A stretch of 64,000 bases of DNA, from NCBI RefSeq assembly GCF_001039355.2, contig NW_019775391.1, forward strand, positions 16,043 through 80,042. The letters are read 5' to 3'. Origin of the DNA: Lingula anatina (taxonomy: Eukaryota; Brachiopoda; Lingulata; Lingulida; Lingulidae). The notes under the pieces are model-generated. The model was not told where the DNA came from, made no database searches, and saw only the letters and a program-made list of their open reading frames with translations. The position numbers and the translations under genes are program-made. The stretch's first letter is position 1; the number at the start of each line of letters is the position of its first letter. Shown piece after piece: positions 1-12,300 of the stretch.

Positions 1-517
1 TCCCTGACTACAAGTAGTCATCAGGTGACAAAAACATCTAAAGTGCACCGAATGTCATCTTATGAGTTTGACTACGAGGTATGTGTATGTGTCGCGTGCT
101 TTGATTCAAGGAAAAAATGCACTGAATTGCTGTGAAAAGGGAAAAATCACACTGTGTTAATTTCCAGCACTGTTTTATGTTGAGTGTCATTTGCTGTGGA
201 TTGTTTAAAATTTTTAGATTCATTATCACTTATCATTTCTTTTTGATTGAAAAGTAGCTAGGCATGTCGAGTTGGTTGAATTACATTCTGGCTTCCTACT
301 GTAGTTCCTTTAATTACAGTGCCCTGCTAAAAGACTATCAGCTGTTTTTTTTCTGATTGACAAAGGATTTTTTCTCTGCAAAAGTGCACTTGAGGTGGAA
401 ACGCTTTAGGTATGATATTCTCTGTTTGGCAATTTCATTTTTTTGCTGAACACATTAATAAAATGTATTTTAATGGACACCCTTCAATATAGCAGACACA
501 CTTGTTGTTACACTTAC
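1..517. other. PEX2 intron, nothing recognised
   Basis: AT-rich sequence downstream (in gene sense) of the third PEX2 coding exon. I searched the minus strand for the next expected PEX2 segment and did not recognise it. It is most likely intron that continues past the left edge. Confidence 0.5.
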
Positions 518-1615
518 CTTCCAAACTAACAATCTCAATGCAGCATTTATTTCTGGTTCAATTTTAGTCAGCAACCCTGGCTGAAATGTGTAAAGGAACA
601 ATCTTTGATATTCTGACATACATCAAGTTTGATTACATTAATTATTATCGACTAAAATGCCAAAATAAAAAAAAGTTTTTCAAATATACATAATCCAATG
701 CAAAATAAAATGTACATGAACATAATGTTAACTTTTAAAATATTGAAAGATAAAACAACATGTAAAATCTGCAAAAGATAGATTTCAAATAAGAGTTTTG
801 ACAAACAAACAAACTTCATTTTCTTCCAAATCCAGATTATTTCTGAAAAAATACTTTCAACTTACTGAGAAATATCTGAATGCCTTGAGGAGCTGAGTTT
901 TGAAAATAGAGTGAACTTCATGATCCAGCTCAGAGGCATCCAACTGAAATAATACAAAAATATTTTTATCATTAACAAGTCACTGAAGTATGAATTGATC
1001 TATAAGCTGTACATTTACCGTTTTAAAAGCTAGATTTTTTGAGAGAGCTTTGTATAGTTTTCAGTAAAATTCAGAGAAGGAAATATTTGGAACTGAGTAC
1101 TCAGTCAGTTGAAACCAAACAAACACTGCACAATCTGTGATGCACAGCCTATTTTCATCAGTTTTGACAATAATAAGTCTAGCTTCATGCAGCAGACTTT
1201 TTATACCTTCCACAGCAACCTGTCCCCTCCAACACAAACTTAATACTAGACTAAGTACATAAGCTGTGGCTTCAAGATATCTGAATTAAGTAACACATGC
1301 ATGATAATCGACAGGCTGCATTACAAATTATCATGGCAGAATTGCAAACAGACGTCTGATTTTATTGAAACGGACAAGAATAAGAGAAGTAAACTTCTTA
1401 GCAGTGCCACATATTTCTAGTGTTGTTTACTGTTCGCATTGGCAATAACAAGGTGTAGGTTAAATTCAAAATTCGGCAAACATTAGATAAAAGAGCTTGA
1501 GAACAACTTTAATATATGTGCAAGTCCTCTAGAAAGATAAACTCAATATCGGATGCATTACCTGTGAAATGCGTAGAGCAGGAAATGCCCCCGCCTCCCT
1601 CGTGTCCTCCGCCAT
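518..1615 (-). CDS. PEX2: Peroxin-2 (PEX2), first three coding exons, partial
   Basis: PEX2 is an integral peroxisomal membrane protein with a C-terminal RING finger. It works with PEX10 and PEX12 as the E3 ligase that ubiquitinates and recycles the import receptor PEX5. Three minus-strand exons are seen: 1615-1562 (18 codons, starting MAEDTREAG), 943-866 (26 codons) and 580-518 (21 codons). All are phase 0 with GTAATG, GTAAGT and GTAAGT donors and TTTCAG acceptors. The joined 65 residues contain ALRISQLDASEL and then PGLLTKIEPEINAAL, which line up with the conserved PEX2 N-terminus (LRISQLDA.EL and PGLL..EPE). The start is the first ATG and has an MAED context. Membrane segments and RING lie outside the window. 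The vertebrate coding region is usually one exon, so the split here is notable. It is divergent from rootletin, with about 2.5 kb between the starts. Confidence 0.87.
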
Positions 1616-2331
1616 TTGTAAACAAACCACTAGGTTATGTTACGCGCAATATGATTGGCTAAGATGTTGTCGAGATTAACTTACTTTTTCTTTCTTTATT
1701 AAAGTAATATTTGATTTAGGAGAAGATACATTTAATAAATCCACATAATATGCAACATGTATTCCACCTATTTCTTAAATCAGGGCTTATTTTACTTCAA
1801 TCAATAAATAAGATTGAGGTTAAAGTAAACCACCTAATCAGGGTAGACATAACAACAAAACTTAGGAAAGACAGCGCTAAATTTGACCTGTTTGGTGAGT
1901 AATGTTCAATGTTCTGGTGTCGCTTAAGTTGTCTGGGGTTCTTGTCATCCCATCTTCAACAGAGTTTGAAAACAAGGCAAAAGCTTACTTTAAAACTGAT
2001 TGCAGCAATCTTCAGTGATGAGCCATATCTCTCCTTCTCCTTCTCTCTCTCTCTTTAAAATGTGTTTCCAACCCAGCAACAGTACATTTAGCAAGCTGAT
2101 AATCTAACCACAAGCGCAATGTTCATTTTCAAGCCGGTAAATCGTCCCTCACTTTGGCTTGTCAACTGTATTACTCTGATGGCAGAATGTATGATGGTGT
2201 CATGATTCTAACATCTGCAGGTGGCTGCATGTGATTATCTAGCCTGTCACCAGACGGCGCTGGTGTACGCTTCTCCCCATAATGGTCAAGAAGTTGTTGT
2301 TGGGTCTTGAATATAAATTATTGAAATTTGT

Positions 2332-2368
<37 letters not shown>

Positions 2369-3639
2369 AGAGAGAGAGAGAGAGAGAGAGATGACAATAT
2401 GTATATGAACAATTAACTTTTAAAGGTTTTGATTTCTAACTAATACTTCATTGCCAGACCTTTGCCTACGAACAACCTAACCAACTTTGGGTCACATGCA
2501 TATTGCACAGCGGATTTATGCTCTTATAATTCGTTTATAAAAAAACTTGAAAGAGCATGAATGGGGACGCTAATTTTTAGACCACACAAACTCTAGAAAG
2601 CAGCTGTTTTATATTAAACCTTGAAGTTTAAATAATGGTGCTGTAAGTGCGTTTAGAATCACAATAACAATAATAAGGTGTATGTTATCAATTGCACGAG
2701 TATAAAAAATGTCAAATTTGTAAAAGAAATCCACGGTATGTTCAAAGTCAACATGGGGGTCCTCAGGTCTACCTGTTTTACTTGTTGTTTTTGTTGCACT
2801 TCCCGTATAAAGACCGCAGAACTAACATATCATTCTCATAGATTTGATCAATACTCGAATATACAGTAGTCAGAATTGGTTGCACTACACATTGTGGTTC
2901 TGTAGCAGTAGCCGAGCTGCCTTTTACAGGCACTTTAATAAATGAATGGGACTTTAAACGCAGCTCCGTGTTTATATTCTCAGCTAGAAAAACACAATTT
3001 TGTGTCTTGAGAAAACATAGTCTATAAAAGAAGGAAAAACAACAATTACATGTAAGCCAAATAAACGTAATTACTTTAAGCATTGATGAACAGTAAGAGT
3101 GGGCTTTTTAAATATTTTATGCCATGGTCTGGGTGCGCTGACGTGCACTTTTCTTAAACGCTATCCACTTTTCAATTTCCTTCGAAATATCGGCATTGGA
3201 ACAAGAATAACGTAAGCATATATAAGTCTTGTTATCCTGGTTTGGGGCTCGTCTCCCATCTTTGAGGGCTGTGCAGTGGATAGTTAACGTACTGTGATCG
3301 AACGACTCACCGGTGTGACGTAATCTTATCGCGGTAAAAGACCGGCAAAGCACGCTCAATAAATTATATTTTAATCTATGAGCATTTTGCATGATCAATG
3401 AGTTAAGCTCTGTTGGTTATCGTTTAGTCGTCATTATTTATGCATGGCGTTTGGTTCACCTTGTTTCATTTTAAGTTGATACTGACGCCTCGCTTGGCAT
3501 TAGGATAGACTCTAACGCTGACATCTTTTAACCCTTGTTTTAATACGAGAAAATAAATCGTTTCAGTATCTTTGATTAACCTGAACCTTAATCCTTGTAA
3601 GAAAACGTACTCAGCAACTTTAATCGGCTCGCTGCCTGG
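1616..3639. other. Intergenic spacer between PEX2 and rootletin
   Basis: No gene recognised. It holds a poly(A) tract followed by a short GA run at about 2333-2390 and otherwise AT-rich sequence. Short ORFs here look random. The PEX2 promoter should lie just above 1615, where the local sequence includes TATGATTGGCTAAG at about 1649, with an inverted or direct CCAAT-type core (ATTGG). Confidence 0.5.
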
Positions 3640-4092
3640 CAACGACCGACGCTAAAGTCTTAAACCGTTGCGGGGGGTCGCGTCAGTCCCCGCCCCCTGG
3701 CCACGCTGGTCCAATGAAAGTCGTCAACCCGGAAGACCACTCTTGGCGGCGCGGAGTGCTACTTGCTGAAGCTTGCACGCCTGGAGCGACTCTGTAAGTC
3801 AGGCCTCTCTCACCCTCCCCTCACGGTACTCCGGGGATCTCATTTTTGGCCATACGAACACCCAGGGGACTTGCCAGTTTACCGAGCACGAGAAACAACC
3901 AAGAGCCGGTTAGCGTAAAGTTGACCTATTTTTTCGACAGCGTGTGAGAGACGCCATCTTACTGAGCGCTCTCAAGTTTGAAATTTACAACTAGAGCAGA
4001 GTTGCTGATTTCACTGGAAACCGACATCGAGCACTGAACAGTGGTGCAAGAGTCGGAAAGACTGCACGAACCTCGCTGCACGAGGAACCCTC
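3640..4092 (+). promoter_or_regulatory. GC- and CpG-richer rootletin promoter / 5' UTR region
   Basis: Base composition changes sharply here from AT-rich to GC-rich with many CpG (for example around 3665-3790 and 3940-4090). It sits directly upstream of the first rootletin ATG at 4093. A CCAAT box is seen near 3710 (GGTCCAATGAAAG). Placement as promoter plus 5' UTR is inferred from position and composition; no transcript evidence is available. Confidence 0.55.
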
Positions 4093-4137
4093 ATGAGCTC
4101 CGAGGAACGCGATCATCGCCTTGAAAGAGTAATACAG
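4093..4137 (+). CDS. CROCC: Rootletin exon 1 (start codon)
   Basis: Codes for MSSEERDHRLERVIQ and ends CAG|GTGATT in phase 0. Joined to exon 2 it reads LERVIQ-KLEDTVL, which parallels the human N-terminus LETVIQ-TLESSVL. This supports both the start and the 4.2-kb first intron. Confidence 0.85.
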
Positions 4138-7047
4138 GTGATTTGTTTTGGTTTGCTTCGTTAAAATCGACCAGAAGTTTGGCTTCACTGTTTATATCGT
4201 GACATGAAGAATTTAGCGGCTTGAATAATTTAAAAGCAACTGGTTTGTTAAGACTTGCGTGAGCTATGAGTTTGTAATTGTGGCTACAGTTTGATACTTT
4301 GTATCGATCGCAGGCCAAATTCTTTCATCCGGTCTTTTACATTGTAATCGATGTAGATACATTGTTTACAAATTACCTGCCTCCTAGGTCGATGATCCTT
4401 AAATGAGAACATACATTGCCGTAACAAGAGTAGAAAAAGACCAATGCCTTTCTATATGAAAAGAAAGCAATGCAGAATTGTTTCAGAGCCTTCATTACGT
4501 ACAGAGTGCATGGATTTATTTGCCTTTCATCAATATTATTTTGCCACAGATTTTTCATATATACCAGCCCAGATTAGAAAAAACCGATGCAACAGTGAAA
4601 TAATGAAAAGTTTACTTTTTTCACTGTATTATTTGCTCTTAAGGTAGTATGAAGCGCGGAAATGGAAAGAGCACAGAGAGGGAGGGTTGGGTGTAGTACT
4701 AGTTTTGTCATCTCTATTTACACAGGTAACATAAATACAGTTTATCTAGCACCTCAAGCACAGCAGTTATAGTGCAACAGAACTCGGGTGATCAGTGTCA
4801 GCTTGCAGTGTGTCAATACATCAGAAACAATTCTTGTTTTTCTGTCTCTGTTTTCAAGAACAAGAGAATGTCCAGTTATGCCCCCCACTGTACTTTCTGG
4901 CAGAGGAGAATTATGTAATCTTCTTCAGATCAGGTGTCAGCTATCACCAATGAGAGTCCCTTCAAAAGGACCTGTATATAAATACAATCTGTGTATCATG
5001 CAACTTTATTATTAAGAACTACATTGAAATATATAAAATAACTACATTCATTTTTTGTCCTTATTACGACTTATAAACAGGAGATACATTCTTTCTGTGC
5101 AGATAAACCAGTTCCATGCAACTTGTCTGACTCCTATTCATTTTAATCCTTGGACCTGTCACTGTTCTAGGTTGTATGTAAGGAGTTGCTACCTCTGCCC
5201 CCCCCCCCCCCACACACACACACACACACACATCACTGTTCTAGGTTGTATGCAAGAAGTTGCTACCACTCCCCCCCCCCCACACACACACAAGCGCGCA
5301 CACAAACATTATAGTAGACAAATGCCCTGCTCTCAGAAATCATAACATGTCCTATAATCCGCAGCTAGAGTTTAAGAGTTTTGTTACCAGTTAACTTTGA
5401 TACTCAGAATGAGTGTTTTGTTTTGCCATATCCATGTGGTTAGTAGTATCTATGTATGGTTTTTCATGATGGTAAAACTTAAAGTGGTTGAAATGTCAGG
5501 CCTCACATGTAGAAAACTCATTTAATGTCTTTAAAAAGTTGCCTTGCTAGAATGATATGTCCTCCTCTTTCCTCTGCCCACCCCCCCCCCCCCCCCCCCA
5601 AAAAAAAAAAGGGGACTGACAGCTGTCAGATGAAAGGTTGATAAGTTTATCAGTTTTAATGTCTCCCGTTTTGTGTTTGCTGGAGTCATTAATAGATACG
5701 TCACTGTCACTTGAGGCAATGAAAGTGCGATATGTTTGGTAATAAAAGTGTATAATCGCTCCCTTAAGTCCTGTCATGTGACAAATATGCTGTAAATCAA
5801 CATATGGGTAGAAGTTAAGTACCTTCTACAAACAGATGAAAGGTAATTCCATGTCATGAACATGTCATCACTGTATTGTTAACAGAGTATCTCAGTTTTA
5901 AATTGGTGGATGTCTGAAAAGAAAAGTGTCTTGTCATTGCAATTCAAAATATTTACTAGTTGGCTATAAAGAGAAATATGTATTGGAAATATGTATTGGA
6001 ACTATATTTGCCATTCTCACAACATGAATTCAAGTTCACCCAGAACACTCACTCACTGTCAATTCCCCCTTCCTCAACAGTGTTACTGTTAAATATTTTA
6101 CCATTGCCAGAAATTGAAGTTGTAGCTAAGACAGTTGTTATCCCAATGTTTTCAATTATTCTGTCCCTTCCACATCAAGGATGAAAAATTTCTGGATTTA
6201 TTACAGGCTTCTTTTCATCTCCAGGCATGAAAAAACAAGAATAAAAGAATTAATCAGTTTCACACTCTGAAAATATTTTTAAATGGTAACTGTCATGGAT
6301 TAGGCACCTTTCTGTTTTTTGAGTGCATTTCAGCTGTTTTCAAGGCTGTTTCCTATCTACATAAGGTTAGAGGTTATGTTCTACATAGAGCACTGGGGAG
6401 CAAAGAGCAAGACCTGGATTTGTATACAATACCAAGAAAAAAATGCCAAAATAGTTTACATTTCGAAATTTTGAATTTTTAACAGTCCTGGTGAGAATGG
6501 AGGAAAAACAGAACAACAGTAGTAAGTAATTGAGTCATTAATTAGTATTTTATTTTGAAAAATTGAGAACCAAAGTGAAAGATATCATCTGTATTTCTAC
6601 AGTTAATAGTCAGGTCAGAAGAAAGCGTGCCAGAATTTCTTTTGGGTTTGATAGTTTTATCACTGGAAGCTTTTCCTTAAAGAGAATGTCAGAGAGGAAG
6701 TAAAAATATTTGATTCTAAGAAAGAAGGAAAAACAATATTTGACAAAATGTCATCTATAATATTTGCATCAAGAAACAAATGATGTATCTCCCTCTCTTT
6801 ACTTGCCTCAGAGAACAGATAAAAAGTAAAGAATGATGTTAATTTGTGGATTGCATGCTGACTTGAATAAAAGAATGATCAGATCTTATGAAAATTGGTA
6901 TTTGAATAATCCCTATATTAACATAACTGGTGCAAAAATTAACAGCAGCTAGTTAGAATATTACTAGTAACTTGCTTAGAATATTTTGCTGATTTTTTAC
7001 TATAGTGAACCTAACAGGGGAATTTAATTTTTTCCCTCTCTGTGTGT

Positions 7048-7078
<31 letters not shown>

Positions 7079-9327
7079 GGGGAAAATCAAAGCATCTGCT
7101 TTCCCTATTAATGCCCAAATTTCCATAAATTAAAACTGATGAGAATATGGACTTACAAAAGGTAAAAATCTGCCTCGTAATCTTCCATTGTCTCAGTGTA
7201 CAATAGTGAAATGAGTGAAGGACAAAGACAGGGATCCTGCTGTGTAATAGAAAGAGCTATGAGAAGACTTCCTTTACCTCTCCTGTGTATAGCAGTCATG
7301 TTCACCTGCCGTCTCTTATATAATACAATAATTATTATCATATAGAGTAAGTCATTACATTTGTCTTTGTGCCCCTTTGTAATAAGCCACAGGTTCACAG
7401 TGAAATATGACATGTTTGATGGCTTTTTTTTCTTTGTTCATTGATGGTTACATGGGAAAACATAAGAGTTGTAGCTGTGATGATGACAATGGTCTTCACT
7501 GCTGTGTGTTCAGCTTCTAATACTGCAAGAGATATTGCAATCATTCTTTAGCAGGAACATGTTCTTCTTGTGTTACATATGGTGCTTGCTGTCAGCCTGA
7601 CTTAATATGACAAAATTAAGATAAATATATGTATATCTCCTTAATCAGGTAATGGTATGCACTTGCAATTGTACTTGTAATTAAGACTGGGGTGGGGGGT
7701 GGGGGGGAATTCCCTGGACAATACAGGTATTACATTGTACTGATGTCTTAGTAGTTCAGGAGATGGATATGGCCACATGTGGCTGGACAATTACTTGATT
7801 GCACTCAGTCTATTGCTGAAGAGAGTCTCTTAAACAGGGGTTCTGTTCAGTGGAAATCAAGGTACAAGTAGGACCCTTGACGTTTGGGCGTGTACACCAA
7901 AACATAAATGGCCCCAAAGACTGGAAAAATCTAACTAGAAAGTTCAGTGTTGAATTCTAACGTACTAGTATTGGATTTACTCATATAGAGTTTTCTTTGG
8001 ATTTAAATATGTTCTGCCCCAACACAATTAAACATACGGTTCCAGGCTGACCGTTCTGACCATTGCTGTGGTCAGTATGATGGCATGGAACACAACAGTT
8101 AATGTACTAGTAGTAGATGACCACTTGCAATTGTAGTATGTAGTCAGTTGCTGTAAGCTGATGCATTTATTGTGGATTGACAATTGTTTGCAGTCTGAAG
8201 TCTGATAAATGATCATTTTTTAAAGGAGGAATGGGCTTTCACACAATGACACATTTGACATTTCATATTAACACATCTTGAATTTTATGTGTTTCAGAAA
8301 CTAGAAGACACTGTACTTAAGAGCAGCACAGAACCTTACACCTTTAAAGAGACAGAGGACAGCCCATCGGCGAAGGTCCCCGCACGCATCCGGGAGATCA
8401 TCACCAAGAACTTAACTGCTGAGGAACAACTGCCAGAACCAGGAACAATGTCGCAACCATCAGCCGAGCAGCTGAGAGAGGAGAATCGTATGCTCCAGGC
8501 GGAGCTGAATCGTGTGGAGGATCTCCTAGCGTCGAGCAGAGCAGAGAGAGACGAGATAGGGATCAAGTATAATGCTCTGAGTGAAAGGGTGAGCTTGGTT
8601 TTTATATCATTTTTATTTTGCCTTTATGTTGAGATTAACTGTAAGGCAACATTTAAATTATTTTTTTTATGTTGCCTAATATGTTCTGATACTCCACTCA
8701 ATTGACAGGTTTTAAGTACAGCAGCAGGGGAAACTTTAAAATTAAAAAAAAATTAACTTACGGTCAGCCAAAAGGACCAATTTGAACCTGTTTATTGTCA
8801 CAAGGGTCATGATCAAGATCTACTAAAAGACCACCAGTTTTGCTGTGTATTTTAAATGCAAGTAATGGAAACTGGATCTTTTTAAATAAATTTTCTAAAA
8901 ATGAAATAATGTTGAATAACAATGAGGAAACTCCTCTTAAAGCCAAAATGGTAAAAAAAAAAGGGAGAAAGGGGAAAGGTTACATCATGGTAATGAAAAG
9001 TTTACATCTTATGTAAAATCATGGGAAAACAGTTGAAAACTTAAAGTACTAGTAGTCACAAATTGTACATTGATTCTTAATAATCCAATGTTTCCCTTTA
9101 AATCCTTACTAGTTAGTATAAACTAAGAAGGTAATTCCTCATAGGGTCTAGCTGTGCTATTTCTCCTGATCTACAGTAATGCATTAATCTGACTTAATAC
9201 TCTAGGGATTAGGATTAATAGCAGAGTCCTAATTGGTAACTTTAAGTCTTTTCACATGCAATTTATCCATTTAGATACAGGTGAGTGGGTGTTATTACTG
9301 TAATACTTGATTTTGTTTAAAGTTCCC

Positions 9328-9396
<69 letters not shown>

Positions 9397-12300
9397 ACGC
9401 GCATGCATGCTAGCCTCTGTTAAACCCAGAACACTATAATTCAATGAAGTGCAGTAATTTGATTTTTTTTTTTTTTTTTGGGGGGGGGGGGTATATGGGT
9501 GACTGAAAGAATTATGGCACTCACCTTGAATTAGTAGCTTTCATCAATATGACTTCAACCTAGTAGAATTCCCAGCAGGTAGTGCTGTGTTATCTAAAGA
9601 GCTGTTGTTTGTACATACAAATTGAACTGAATAGGAAAGTGCATTATTAATAACAAGAATGCGGTTTACTTTTAATTATTCATTCCCCTTTGTATAGACC
9701 CAGTTATGCACAGGATTTGAATAACACTATGGTTGTTAATGAAAATCATCTTTGGTTAATTTAATGAAGAGATAAGTTAATTAGTAGAAGAGAACAAAGG
9801 TGTGTTAATTCATCTTATAAGAAGTGGATCATTAGCTGATTGAAAAGAGTGCATATGTTTAATTGATTTGATGTAGATGAAAAGTGCCACATGAAAAAAA
9901 AAACATTTGACTGGAGATGGGTGTATTGTGTAGGTGTCAAACTCTTAAGCTTTGTGTGAATAACACTCAAGCTGAATAAGTTGTACTGAGAACTCAGGAA
10001 ACTGAAACAAAAAAACTCAATAAAAAGTCGAGGAAAAATCCCTTTTCAGGTATGTTAAAGGTAGTTTTAATTAACACACGCAGGAAATAAAACATCTCCT
10101 TAGCTTCTGCTAAAAGTCTCTCAGCCTGCCACTTGTGACATATCTTTTTTGTTGAAAGGCATGTTCAATTATCAGTCCATTCAAACCTGTTCATGTAGAA
10201 CATGATAACATACATCAGGTCTCATGCAATCAGTGGAAAGCCAGGTGAGATATTGTGTAGTATGACAGTTATAATGACATATAACTGACTAAGTCTAGGA
10301 TAAACTGTTCATTGTATTGTCTGCTACAGTCAGATAGGTAACTGTAAGACGCCTTCTAACTGTGTTTAAACCAATTTAAACATTTCAACTGTAATCTGTA
10401 ATAAGCCAAAATTTAATGAATACAGTTTTCTGTTGGTACTGTTCAAAATGTTTAAAAATTGAATTTCAGGTTATATAAAATAATGACTAAATTGCTGGAA
10501 AATTAAAGAAATTACTTTTACTTCGGCATAAGGTGGACTGTCAAGTTGAGCTCACTCAGTGATTGTTCAATGGGAATTAACTATACATTTAATATACATC
10601 TCTTTTTTTTAGAATATTTCAAGATTTATATTTTAAATAACTCCATAAAATTATACTCCCAGATTATGAATCTAACAAGTAGAATTTTAAAACTTCTTCA
10701 GGTTTGTCTAGTAAAGTACTGATTTGAGACCTATAAACTGAAATTCATTACTGTATTGAGCCATCACTCCCAGGCAGTGTCAGATATACAGGGGGTTTGT
10801 TGTTAGATTGCTGACATCATAATAGTTGACAGTTTTATTTGTTGGACATTAAAAGGCTGAGGGGCAGTGACAAGTTAATTTTTCAGGGTGAAAGACTTAG
10901 TGTTGGATTGTTTTGATTGTTGCCTAGGAGTTCACTTGGCAGTAAAGATGTTATAACTTACTAACCCATGTAGTTTTGTGTTCTTAGTTAGTGATTTTAG
11001 GTAATATGATCTTTTTGGTGTTTGAGAGGGGAAGAGGGGGGAGGGGGAAGAAGAGTGAGAGAGGCTGAGGAAAGAAGTGGCAAGAGTAAAGGGTGGTTGT
11101 GGGATGAGGAGGGATATTATACAAACAATAAAATATAATTTTATGTGTTCATGCTATTTCATTAGTAAGGTCTGCTAGGTTATTGTGCAGTTGCAGGTCA
11201 GTTAGTAGGTAACAGTTTTTACATCAGAGCTTAAAAAGGGTGGAAGTTAGCATCTTATTATCGCCTTTCATAAAATGGCAGAAATGTTAAAGTGGTCGAT
11301 CTCAGGTACCAAAACCTCTTAAGAATTAAGAAAAATTGGGCACTCTTTCCCTCTTAGTGCAACCCCAGCAGTTTAAACAGTTTTAATTTCTTTTTACTAC
11401 ATCTAAATTGCCTTGGATTCTCATGGGGATTTAAACATTCTTGTACTCCTGCCTGATTTTCTTCTGAGGGTTTTATCATTTCTCTGTAACTTGCTGCTCA
11501 CATCAACAGCAAAGAAAAACTTTCCTTGTAGTCCCAGTAAAGCCAGGGCAGATCACTGGGCTGGCAATCAATTTCTACCTCTCTATTGTAAAGGTGAAGT
11601 GTTTGTATAGACAACATGACTATGTGTACTATAGAGTAATGACAGGGGACATTCACGTACATCAAAATTCAAGCCACAGTGACCAGTGATCCTGTATTAT
11701 ACTGTATACGTATACAACATGACTATGTGTACTGTAGAGTAATGACAGGGGACATTCACATACATCCAACTTCACCACAGTGACCAGTGATCCTGGATTG
11801 CACTTACTGGTTCTGTGAAGACAGTGTATGTGTGATGACAAGTTTACTAATAATGTTATCTGGGGATGCTCATCTCACACATATAACAAAACACTTCACA
11901 TCAAATCACAGCATAGCAATACAACATAATACAAAAGGATGCAATATAGCACTACACAATGCAATACAACGCAACACCACATGATACAGCAGAACACAAC
12001 ATAACACATCACATGATACAACACAATGCAACACAGCATAATACAGTGCAACATGGAATGTCACAATGCAGCACAACACAACACAATGTAATACAACACA
12101 ACACAACTTCACAGCTTGACACAACATAACACAGACTTGCCTCCTTCAGGATCAAATATCATGGCAACTGAGTGTTGTTTAGTAAGAAATAGTTTTTACA
12201 TGAAACCAGGGACCTGAAATATAAAATACTTCACAGATCACAAACCATTGACTCAACTCGGTTCAGTCTCGTCCCAGACATGAACTGTGTGAACAGCTGT

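Noticed and set aside
4788-5345. ORFs in rootletin intron 1
   Set aside because: Contain C-run and CA-repeat translations; no homology or splice context.
11906-12127. Cys/Val/Leu-rich ORF that looks like a membrane peptide
   Set aside because: Product of the ACAACATA low-complexity repeat.
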